A stretch of 5,415 bases of DNA. It comes from Planctomycetota bacterium. GTDB taxonomy: Bacteria; Planctomycetota; GCA-002687715. The notes under the pieces were generated by a model. That model saw nothing but the letters and a program-made list of their open reading frames with translations. It made no database searches and was not told where the DNA came from. A program made the position numbers and the translations under genes. The DNA is taken from NCBI GenBank assembly GCA_013213915.1, contig JABSRK010000257.1, positions 1 to 5,415 on the forward strand. The letters run 5' to 3'. Of the stretch, positions 1-5,415 are shown one piece after another; the stretch's first letter is position 1; each line of letters starts with the position of its first letter.

Positions 1-647
1 CCCAGGAGCTCTTCGGACTTGGTGTTGCGGAATTCTGAGTCGAGGCCGCTGCCGCTATCGGTCCCGATCGTGAGCGCGTCCAGGTTGTCGACGATCACGG
101 GTCTGAAGCTGTTGCCGATGAAGTCGAGCTTGTTGCCCGTCCCCACCCCCACGATCTTGATGGTGTCCGTGAAGTAGAGATCGCCCAGCCGACCGAGCCA
201 TCCGCGCGTATCGACGTGGTTCGCGTTGCGGATGCCCTTGCTCATGATGTCCTGGCTGGTGAAGTGGGACAGGTCGGGCGAGGGGTACCCCGTCTTCTGA
301 AGGACGATGAGCTCACCCGCCTGGTACGCGGAATGGAGCTCGGGCATCAGGTAGGTGACGCCGAAACCGGTCTCAGCGGGCAGCGCGGACGTGGGGTCCG
401 CCGGGTCGGGGGCCGCGATGGCGAGGGTCGGCCGGCGGTTCTGGTACTCGGCTAACCCGTGGGGGGGGAAGACGCTCAGCGAATCCCAGCCCCCGCGAAT
501 GTTAACCATCACGACGCGATGGTTGAGCTGCGCGGATGCCTTGTGCGCCTTCAGGCCGCCCAGGGCCAGCACGTTGCGTCCAGGAATCGCGGCGGCGGCC
601 ACCGTGCCGAGCCCGGCCTTCACGAAGTGTCTGCGATCCAAGCACAT
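1..647 (-). CDS. DUF1501 family exported protein (Tat signal), C-terminal part outside the window
   Basis: The reading frame is open from an ATG at 645-647 to the window edge, giving 215 complete codons; the family is usually about 400-450 residues, so roughly half is present. Residues 4-10 read DRRHFVK, a twin-arginine motif, followed by an Ala/Gly-rich hydrophobic stretch (about 11-29), so Tat export is likely. Family-type features follow: a VVMVNIRGGWDS strand and loop at 45-56 (family members usually have an R-G-G-x-D-type motif here), YQNRRPTLAI at 68-77, an ETGFG segment at 92-96, a YLMPELHSAYQAGEL stretch at 99-113, and the SHFTSQDIMSKG block at 127-138 followed by RGWLGRLGD, the conserved H...D region. 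DUF1501 belongs to the alkaline-phosphatase/sulfatase-like fold group by annotation, but its reaction is unknown. It follows a DUF1800 gene, the usual partner, after only 10 bases, with a GAGGA ribosome binding site overlapping that gene's stop codon. Confidence 0.9.
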   Translation of the reverse strand, partial: MCLDRRHFVKAGLGTVAAAAIPGRNVLALGGLKAHKASAQLNHRVVMVNIRGGWDSLSVFPPHGLAEYQNRRPTLAIAAPDPADPTSALPAETGFGVTYLMPELHSAYQAGELIVLQKTGYPSPDLSHFTSQDIMSKGIRNANHVDTRGWLGRLGDLYFTDTIKIVGVGTGNKLDFIGNSFRPVIVDNLDALTIGTDSGSGLDSEFRNTKSEELL

Positions 648-654
648 ATCGCCG

Positions 655-659
655 TCCTC
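655..659 (-). promoter_or_regulatory. Ribosome binding site of the DUF1501 gene, overlapping the upstream stop codon
   Basis: On the minus strand the sequence reads TGAGGACGGCGATATG. The GAGGA Shine-Dalgarno core shares bases with the TGA stop of the DUF1800 gene and lies 7 bases before the ATG. This fixes the DUF1501 start and suggests that ribosomes finishing DUF1800 re-initiate on DUF1501. Confidence 0.7.
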
Positions 660-3600
660 AGTGGGTGTGATAGTCCGGGGTTGCGAAGGCCAGCATGAAC
701 AGGACGCCACGGACCTTGTGGCTGACGTGCAGGGGCACGTCGCCGTCGAACAGCACTGTGTACGACTGGGTTCCGGTCCAGGCGCGGTCCATGTACTCGA
801 CGAGCGTGTGGAACTGCTGATCGCTGTCCAGCTCGATGTCCAGGACGCGCAGCAGATGAGCGACGGTCGCTGCGCCCGAACGGAGTCCTGGGGGTGGGAG
901 CAGGTGGTCCAGGCTCAGGCCCTGCTGGTACGTGCGGGCTTCGATGATCGCGTTGATGGCTTGAGAGCGGTACGCCATCGACGCCTCACCGAGCCAGAAC
1001 GCTCCTTCGGGCCAGCCCTTCACGTTGGGCGGTAGACCGACGACGTGGCCGAGTGCTTCCAGGTGGTCGTGTTGCAGATCGACGTCGATCTCGAGCGCGG
1101 TCTCGCGCATGAAGCCGATCAAGTACTCGGTCGGCGTCTTCACGCGTTCCCGTAGCGCGGCGCCGGAGAACATCGCCTCGGATTTGAGAATGGCCTCGAT
1201 GACGGGTCGGAGCTCCCAGCCGCTTGATGTCAGGATCTGGGTCAGCGCCTGGATGGTCGACGGCGTGGCATCGTCGTAGGCAAAGAACCGGAACAGGTTC
1301 TCGCAGATGAACTCGGCGGCTCGTGGGCGGGTGAGGGTGATATCGACGATGTCCTCGTCCTTCCAGGCACCGATGTAGCCGAGGACGTTCTTGTTGCCGC
1401 CGTCGTGACGGGATTGATTGAAGCGCGAGTAGTACGAATCGCTGGGGTTCTCCGGCGGGTCGTAGCGTTCCCAGCCGGTGAACGCCCGCGAGGCATTCTG
1501 GATGTCGGTCTCGGTGTAGTTGGGGAGCCCGGTGATCGGGTCGAACGGGCCCAGCGTGTACAACTCCCAGAACTCGCGCGCGTAGTTCTCATTCGGGCTC
1601 GAAGCCTGGTTGCGGTGGTTGTCGAGCCAGTCGAGCATGAGGTCGCTGCGTGTCAGGTCGATGAGGAACTGCCGGTAGTTGGGGAACGGCGTCTCGCGGA
1701 AGAGATCGATGTACGCCATCTGCCAGTGACGTTCGCGCGAGCCGGCGACCGACCCCCCCGCCGCGTAGAGGTCGTGATAGAAGTACGAGATCTTCTCGCG
1801 TAGCTGGTTCTGCCACGGCGACTTGAGCTTGTACGTGAGCCACCACTCGGCGACTTGCTCGCTGTTGGCCTGGGGATAGGTGTCGCCGGGTACGGGCGTC
1901 GGAACGAGCGTCCAGGCCTCCGCGTCGAGGGACGGCGTCGGGATCGGGTTCATCATCCCCAAAATGGTCGCGTTCAGTCCCTGAGCGACGACCTGCGCCA
2001 CGATCGCGGGTGAGCCGCTGTACCCGGCGCGCCGCAGGAGATGGCGGGCCTCGCGTGGGCTCAGGGTGTCCGAGTACGGTGCGAGGGACTGGGGATTCCC
2101 CGTGAACTCCGGGGGATGGCGCATCACCGTCACTGTGGTCGTTGCGGTGCCTGTGTACTCGCCGTCCGACACCTCGAGTTCGAACACGAGGTCGGTCTGC
2201 GCCGGGACGTCCGGCGCCTTGAAGTAGGGGACCTGTGTGTCGGCACCGAAGATGGTCGCCGCCGGTCCCTGGGTCTGCGTCCATGCGTAAGAGACGGTGT
2301 TGGAATTGGGATCGAACGACGCGCGGCCGTCCAAGCCGACCCAGTGCTCGGCCTCGGCGCTCTGGGATGGACCCGGATTCGCCGTCGGTGGTGGATTCGC
2401 GTGATCGGTGATCCACACGATCACCCAGTCGTACGAGGTGTGGGTCCCGTCGCTGACCGCGATGCGGAACCCGATGGGGGTGGGTGACTGCGCCGCGGTC
2501 GTGAACGGCAGACGGGTGATGAAGACGAACTGGTTCGGCGTGCTGTTGAACTCGAGGACGGGGGGGCCGCTCACCTGTTCCCATACAGCCCATAACGGAC
2601 CGCCTTCGGGGTCGTACGATGGGATCCCGTTCAGCAGGTGAAAGGAGCCCTCCGGCCGCGTCGCGTCCAGGCCGGCGTCGGCGATCGGTGGTGCATTGAC
2701 CGTGCCCGTCTGGCCTTCCACGACGATGGACACGGTTTCGAAGTCGTAGTACCAACCGTCGGAGATACCGAGGATGAACGTGTACGTCGCCGTTGTGGGA
2801 AGCACGGGCGCCTGGAAGTCCCAGGACGCGGACGACGGCGATGGGATCGCGTGGGGTGGGCCTCCGGTCTGGTACCAGAGGTACTGCAGCGGCTGTCCAT
2901 CCGGGTCGTACGAGGCGCTGCCATCCAGCGTGACCAGCTCGTTCGCCACGACCACGCGATCGGGTCCGGCGTTGGCGACGGGGGGAAGGTTGGTCAAGAA
3001 CACTCCCACGGGTCGCCACATGACCGTCAGCTGCGGTCGCCAATGCGAGTTGGGGTGCGACTCCGACGCGAAGCGGGTCGGTCGTGTGGATTCGAGCATC
3101 CAGCCGATGTTCGGGGCGCCTCCTACCCACGCGTTCACGGCGGTCGTGACGTCGAGGGCCAGGGCCGCACCCGCGACGCCCGAGACCGGTGCGCTCGTCG
3201 AGCTGGCGGCCGCCCGCTCACCTCCAGGGACGAGCCACGGAACCAGCGCTCCCGGCCGGGCGTCTCGGTACAGCCAGGAGACGCCGCTATCGAGCGTCAC
3301 TCCGACCGTCTGTGGCATGTGCCAGGGTCCGAGCTGGCCCGGGTCAAGGAGGCGATGGGCCGTGACGGTGCGTGTGCCCGGATCTGCGGACTGGGTCACA
3401 GTGAGCCGAAGCTCGGCGGAGATCACGGTGGCTCCGACGGGGATGGCGCCCGAGCCAGAAAGGAGCGAGGGTAGGTCCAGGACGGCGGCCGTGCTGCCCT
3501 GTGTGAGGATGCACTCCGGGCCGACCTGAGTTGACTGGCCTGCCGGGTCGGTGGTTACACCAACGGTCGCGGAGCGGACTTCGGCGGCTGTTCCTGCAGC

Positions 3601-4635
3601 GCCGCCGGCGAGGGTAAAGGTGGTGGTGCCGATGCCCGGGTACACCGCCACCGTGACCCTGGTGATCGGCGAGCTTGCGAACCCGTCGTGCGCGTAGAAG
3701 GTCCAACTGTCCGTCCCCACAAAACCCGGATCGGGCTTGTAGACCCACCACACCTGGCCCTCCAGCGTCCCGTGTCCAGGACGCTCGCGGATGGTGTAGG
3801 TGGCGGGGTCTCCGTCGGAATCTGCGAACGGAAGCTGCACCGTTACGGGCGAGCTCTCCATCGTCGTGACCTGGATGTCGGCGACAGCGTGGGGGATGTG
3901 GTTGTACGGGGGTGACAGCGAATTCCACTGCACCGTGAGCTTGGGCCGCTTCGTCGGGTCGGGGTGGTCGTCAGAGGCGATGACCAGGTCACTGCCGGTC
4001 TGGTCCACGTCGAGGGCCCACCCGTGGTTCGTCCAGCCGTCGGCCATGAGGTCGATGACCGCGGTCACGTCGAAGGCGTACCACTGGCCCGCTGTCTGAT
4101 CGACGTTGACGGTTCCGCTCCATGGTGCGGGGACGACGGCGACGTCGGCACCGGGCAGCAGCCACGTCGCGCCGATGGCCGGGCGCGCATCACGGCTGAG
4201 CCAGGAGACGCCGACGCCCGAGCCAGCGGTCACGTGTTGCGACGGTTCGTGCCAGGGGCCCCGTCCGGCCAGGTCGAACAGCGGCATGAGTGACAGGGTG
4301 CGAGTCGCCGCAGTGCCCGGAACCGACTCGACGTACACCTCGAGCGTAGCGCTGGTCACGTCTGCGCCGGGCCAGACCTGGGCCAATCCGGAGCCGATGA
4401 TCCACGGAAACACGAGCAGACCGCGACCCGATCCGAGGGTCAACGTGTCGGCTTCCGTGACCGTCCCGTCACCGCCCGTGTTCGCGATCACGCACGCGTG
4501 TGTGACGTCCGCGTTGCCGCCGCTCACGCCCGCCTGAAACACGCGGGTCTGGTTGCCAACGGAGGCCTGGGCTGCTGACAGACTTGCGATCAACAAGAGG
4601 GCGGCGCACGGACGCCACGCTGTGCGGTGGAGCAT
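658..4635 (-). CDS. Large exported DUF1800 protein with two DNRLRE, one cadherin-like and three PKD-like modules
   Basis: The protein has 1325 residues from the ATG at 4635. The frame extends upstream to a GTG at 4686, but the ATG is directly followed by a signal peptide (MLHRTAWR, then a Leu/Ala-rich core ending in AQA|S) and has a GAGAG site 7 bases upstream, so it is preferred. In residues counted from the GTG, the order is: DNRLRE-type module at about 43-255; cadherin-like/Ig-like module at 264-348 (DSDGDPATYTI, GFVGTDSWTFYAHDG); second DNRLRE-type module at 355-557; three PKD-like modules at 567-855 with SYDPDG, SYDPEG and SFDPNS motifs; and DUF1800 from about 872 to the end. DUF1800 hallmarks are HLLRRAGY (882-889), LREKISYFYHDLY (962-974), NENYAREFWELYTLG (1032-1046), RAFTGW (1067-1072), HDGGNKNVLG (1094-1103), PPNVKGWPEG (1219-1228) and the terminal KVRGVLFMLAFATPDY. 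Typical DUF1800 proteins are about 450-600 residues, so the N-terminal extension is large. DUF1800 function is unknown; the added modules suggest binding to a surface or polymer. The next gene encodes its usual DUF1501 partner. Confidence 0.93.
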   Translation of the reverse strand: MLHRTAWRPCAALLLIASLSAAQASVGNQTRVFQAGVSGGNADVTHACVIANTGGDGTVTEADTLTLGSGRGLLVFPWIIGSGLAQVWPGADVTSATLEVYVESVPGTAATRTLSLMPLFDLAGRGPWHEPSQHVTAGSGVGVSWLSRDARPAIGATWLLPGADVAVVPAPWSGTVNVDQTAGQWYAFDVTAVIDLMADGWTNHGWALDVDQTGSDLVIASDDHPDPTKRPKLTVQWNSLSPPYNHIPHAVADIQVTTMESSPVTVQLPFADSDGDPATYTIRERPGHGTLEGQVWWVYKPDPGFVGTDSWTFYAHDGFASSPITRVTVAVYPGIGTTTFTLAGGAAGTAAEVRSATVGVTTDPAGQSTQVGPECILTQGSTAAVLDLPSLLSGSGAIPVGATVISAELRLTVTQSADPGTRTVTAHRLLDPGQLGPWHMPQTVGVTLDSGVSWLYRDARPGALVPWLVPGGERAAASSTSAPVSGVAGAALALDVTTAVNAWVGGAPNIGWMLESTRPTRFASESHPNSHWRPQLTVMWRPVGVFLTNLPPVANAGPDRVVVANELVTLDGSASYDPDGQPLQYLWYQTGGPPHAIPSPSSASWDFQAPVLPTTATYTFILGISDGWYYDFETVSIVVEGQTGTVNAPPIADAGLDATRPEGSFHLLNGIPSYDPEGGPLWAVWEQVSGPPVLEFNSTPNQFVFITRLPFTTAAQSPTPIGFRIAVSDGTHTSYDWVIVWITDHANPPPTANPGPSQSAEAEHWVGLDGRASFDPNSNTVSYAWTQTQGPAATIFGADTQVPYFKAPDVPAQTDLVFELEVSDGEYTGTATTTVTVMRHPPEFTGNPQSLAPYSDTLSPREARHLLRRAGYSGSPAIVAQVVAQGLNATILGMMNPIPTPSLDAEAWTLVPTPVPGDTYPQANSEQVAEWWLTYKLKSPWQNQLREKISYFYHDLYAAGGSVAGSRERHWQMAYIDLFRETPFPNYRQFLIDLTRSDLMLDWLDNHRNQASSPNENYAREFWELYTLGPFDPITGLPNYTETDIQNASRAFTGWERYDPPENPSDSYYSRFNQSRHDGGNKNVLGYIGAWKDEDIVDITLTRPRAAEFICENLFRFFAYDDATPSTIQALTQILTSSGWELRPVIEAILKSEAMFSGAALRERVKTPTEYLIGFMRETALEIDVDLQHDHLEALGHVVGLPPNVKGWPEGAFWLGEASMAYRSQAINAIIEARTYQQGLSLDHLLPPPGLRSGAATVAHLLRVLDIELDSDQQFHTLVEYMDRAWTGTQSYTVLFDGDVPLHVSHKVRGVLFMLAFATPDYHTH
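2122..2985 (-). repeat. Three tandem PKD-like (REJ/K319L-type) modules preceding DUF1800
   Basis: Three modules of about 90-95 residues occur at 568-657, 665-760 and 766-855 of the long frame. Each opens with a PP-x-A-N/D-A/P-G motif (PPVANAGPD, PPIADAGLD, PPTANPGPS), has an aspartate loop (SYDPDG, SYDPEG, SFDPNS) followed by a tryptophan and a Q-x-x-GP turn, and closes with a V-SDG or ISDG strand. Domains of this type are extracellular beta-sandwiches used as spacers or in protein and carbohydrate contacts. The copies are diverged in protein sequence, so this is not a recent DNA duplication. Confidence 0.8.
3016..3624 (-). repeat. DNRLRE-type module, second copy, inside the DUF1800 protein
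   Basis: This segment encodes residues 355-557 of the long frame. It repeats the plan of the first copy: a strand like VISAELRLTV, an HRLLDPGQLGPWHMP motif, SGVSWLYRDARPG, a W-L-V-P-G-G segment, LDVTTAVNAWV, an NIGWMLES turn, and ASESHPNSHWRPQLTVMW at the end. DNRLRE (TGF-beta propeptide-like, CBM96-related) modules are beta-sandwich domains common in secreted proteins. A 15-base stretch at 3272-3286, encoding GVSWL, is identical to 4199-4213 in the first copy. Confidence 0.75.
3643..3897 (-). other. Cadherin-like / Ig-like module between the two DNRLRE copies
   Basis: This encodes residues 264-348 of the long frame. It has the pattern of bacterial cadherin-like tandem domains: an entry strand with ESSPVTVQLPFADSDGDPATYTI, the PGHGTLEG turn, a YKPDPGFVGTDSWTFYAHDG core and a closing SSPITRVTVAV strand. 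Such domains often bind calcium through D-x-D-G-D-type loops, and the SDSDGD-like loop here (residues 289-293, DSDGD) fits. It occurs once, so it is probably a spacer or adhesive domain rather than part of an array. Confidence 0.7.
3922..4560 (-). repeat. DNRLRE-type module, first copy, inside the DUF1800 protein
   Basis: This encodes residues 43-255 of the long frame, immediately after the signal peptide. Characteristic segments are VTSATLEVYVESV, FDLAGRGPWHEPSQ, GVSWLSRDARPA, ATWLLPGAD, YAFDVTAVIDLMADG, NHGWALD and ASDDHPDPTKRPKLTVQW. The last segment matches the end of the usual DNRLRE domain, where a short acidic/His turn precedes RP-L-V-W. The second copy near the middle of the protein shares every one of these landmarks. 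Confidence 0.75.
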
Positions 4636-4642
4636 CGATGGT

Positions 4643-4647
4643 CTCTC
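4643..4647 (-). promoter_or_regulatory. Probable ribosome binding site of the DUF1800 gene
   Basis: The minus strand reads GAGAG, then 7 bases, then the ATG at 4635. It is a moderate match to Shine-Dalgarno, and together with the signal peptide right after this ATG it favours this start over the GTG 51 bases upstream. Confidence 0.5.
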
Positions 4648-4778
4648 GGGCGGGTTGACCAATGAAGACCGGGGTGGAGTTCTCACCTCGCATCTTCGCT
4701 GAATGGCTCCCTGGTGTTAAGGACGAACTCGGCGGCCGTGTGGGCTTTGGCGGAAGAGGGTCCGCTCTCGCGCGACCC

Positions 4779-4784
4779 AGGAGG
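4779..4784 (+). promoter_or_regulatory. Strong ribosome binding site of the small secreted protein
   Basis: AGGAGG lies 5 bases before the ATG at 4790. This perfect Shine-Dalgarno selects that ATG over the TTG codon just in front of it. Confidence 0.8.
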
Positions 4785-4789
4785 ATTTG

Positions 4790-5308
4790 ATGCTCAACGT
4801 CACGCTTCTCGCGCTCCTCGTGTCGGCGCTGTCTCACGATGAAATGGCAAACCCCGAGTACCGTCGCTGGGCGGCATTCGAGGGAGGCAGCCTGGTCGTC
4901 ATCAAGACGATCGATGAGGCACACCGCCTTGAGATCACATCCACGACCACGCTCAAGTCCAAGGGAGACAAGGAGATCGCCCTGGAGATACAGATCTCGA
5001 TGCTGGTGGCTGGCAGGAAGATCGAGTTGCCGGCACAGGTTCGCATGCTCCCCGCGACTATCGAGAAGCGGCTGGCCGGGGAGGGCCGCAAGAAGCCCGA
5101 GACGGGGGAGGAGACCCTGAAGATCGCGCAACGAGACCTGCTTTGCACCTGGACGCAGACGCTCATCGAGTCTGGCCAATCCAAGATCCGAAGCAAGGTG
5201 TGGATGTGCGCCGCAGTTCCTGGCGGCCTGGTTCGGATGGAATCCGAGACCAGCGGTGCTACCAGGATGAAGATGAAGCGGCACCTGGTGTCCTTCGTCG
5301 CGAAGTAG
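4790..5308 (+). CDS. Putative secreted protein of unknown function, 172 residues
   Basis: The gene begins at an ATG behind a perfect AGGAGG and ends at TAG 5306-5308. The N-terminus MLNVTLLALLVSALS is a short hydrophobic segment fitting a Sec signal peptide with few basic residues before it; cleavage near residues 15-16 is a guess. The mature part is polar and Lys/Arg-rich with predicted alternating strands: YRRWAAFEGGSLVVIKT (24-40), LEITSTTTLKSKGDKEIALEIQI (47-69), then RKIELPAQV. A charged linker around 90-110 is followed by a C-terminal strand pair with two cysteines (C119, C140) and KVWMCAAVPGGLVRMESE (136-153). The W-x-x-F-x-x-G-S start and the late V-P-G-G-L-V motif recall short secreted proteins seen in Planctomycetota, but I cannot name a family. 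It is divergent from the DUF1800 operon and 10 bases upstream of another exported protein, so those two are probably co-transcribed. Confidence 0.8.
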   Translation: MLNVTLLALLVSALSHDEMANPEYRRWAAFEGGSLVVIKTIDEAHRLEITSTTTLKSKGDKEIALEIQISMLVAGRKIELPAQVRMLPATIEKRLAGEGRKKPETGEETLKIAQRDLLCTWTQTLIESGQSKIRSKVWMCAAVPGGLVRMESETSGATRMKMKRHLVSFVAK

Positions 5309-5310
5309 GA
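5307..5310 (+). promoter_or_regulatory. Possible ribosome binding site overlapping a stop codon
   Basis: AGGA begins inside the TAG stop of the preceding gene and ends 8 bases before the next ATG (5319). It is short, but the stop/Shine-Dalgarno overlap is the same layout as in the minus-strand pair. Confidence 0.4.
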
Positions 5311-5318
5311 TCCACACC

Positions 5319-5415
5319 ATGACCGCTCTCCTCTCCGTCATCTTGCTTTCCGCAGCGCCCCAGGCCACGTGTGCTGATTTCGTGGCCTATACGCGGAAGA
5401 TCCCCGGTACGGACG
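5319..5415 (+). CDS. N-terminus of an exported protein, possibly formylglycine-generating-enzyme-like, cut by the window edge
   Basis: Thirty-two codons are open from the ATG at 5319 to the window edge. MTALLSVILLSAAPQATC looks like a Sec signal peptide, with cleavage possible around A-P-Q-A. The Cys at residue 18 is not preceded by a good lipobox. The mature start reads ADFVAYTRKIPGTD. A Y-T-x-x-I-P-G-T segment often stands just before the catalytic-fold domain in secreted SUMF1/formylglycine-generating-enzyme-like proteins of Planctomycetota, so that family is my best guess. The evidence is only about ten residues, and any other secreted family is possible. The gene follows the small secreted protein after 10 bases, in the same direction, which supports an operon. 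Confidence 0.6.
   Translation, partial: MTALLSVILLSAAPQATCADFVAYTRKIPGTD

Larger units (their letters stand above)
4636..4789. promoter_or_regulatory. Divergent intergenic region with promoters for both operons
   Basis: About 154 bases separate the two divergent start codons and must contain both promoters unless transcription enters from elsewhere. On the minus strand a TTAACA (4720-4715) lies 17 bases before a weak GAAGAT (4697-4692). On the plus strand a TTGACC (4655-4660) has no good -10 hexamer at the usual distance, and a TGTTAA occurs at 4715-4720. None is convincing, so no exact promoter is assigned. No clear operator palindrome was seen. Confidence 0.35.

Noticed and set aside
658..717. 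Hydrophobic C-terminal stretch of DUF1800 as a possible surface-sorting signal
   Set aside because: The VLFMLAFATPDY stretch matches the usual end of the DUF1800 domain (R-G-L-x-L-L-L-x-x-P-E-Y type). There is no LPxTG or PEP-type motif and no basic tail.
355..1035. Plus-strand open frame of 226 codons across the DUF1501/DUF1800 junction
   Set aside because: It is antisense to both conserved genes, and its translation is unstructured and not family-like.
1589..3130. Minus-strand open frame of 513 codons within the DUF1800 gene
   Set aside because: It is out of frame with the DUF1800 gene, is dominated by Arg/Pro/Gly, shows no domain and lies over sequence with clear PKD and DUF1800 motifs in the main frame. 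It is a shadow caused by high GC.
2638..3474. Plus-strand open frame of 278 codons antisense to DUF1800
   Set aside because: Low-complexity Arg/Gly-rich translation opposite the conserved PKD and DNRLRE modules; no signal or domain.
4636..4686. Seventeen-codon N-terminal extension of DUF1800 from a GTG
   Set aside because: It would place a Pro/Arg-rich segment in front of a complete signal peptide; the internal ATG has its own ribosome binding site.
4469..5368. Minus-strand open frame of 299 codons antisense to the small secreted protein
   Set aside because: It overlaps the well-supported plus-strand gene, the divergent promoter region and the signal peptide of DUF1800, and has no recognisable domain.

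Overview
This is a GC-rich bacterial window holding two divergently transcribed gene pairs. The protein content points to the secreted proteome of Planctomycetota or a similar high-GC, domain-rich phylum (Acidobacteriota, Verrucomicrobiota and Myxococcota are alternatives). The evidence is a DUF1800/DUF1501 pair, DNRLRE and PKD modules, a small secreted protein with a late PGG motif, and the beginning of what may be a formylglycine-generating-enzyme-like protein. No phylogenetic marker is present, so the assignment is an inference.

Minus strand, about 4635 down to 1: a very large exported DUF1800 protein (ATG at 4635, stop at 658-660) is followed after 10 bases by a DUF1501 protein that starts at 647 and leaves the window at position 1. 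The DUF1501 ribosome binding site overlaps the DUF1800 stop codon, which suggests one transcript with coupled translation. DUF1800 and DUF1501 genes are known to occur side by side in many environmental bacteria. Their biochemical role is not established; a shared role at or outside the cell envelope is the usual inference. Here the DUF1800 domain is only the C-terminal third of the protein. Two DNRLRE-type modules, one cadherin-like/Ig-like module and three PKD-like modules precede it, so it looks like an adhesive or surface-binding version of the family. The DUF1800 protein carries a Sec-type signal, while the DUF1501 protein carries a twin-arginine signal.

Centre, 4636-4789: a divergent intergenic region of about 150 bases that must hold the promoters for both directions. 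No strong promoter consensus is visible.

Plus strand, 4790-5415: a 172-residue putative secreted protein of unknown function with an excellent Shine-Dalgarno sequence, followed after 10 bases by the first 32 codons of a second exported protein. These two probably form an operon.

No RNA genes, CRISPR arrays, insertion sequences or terminators were seen. The whole window is compact coding sequence except the divergent intergenic region.
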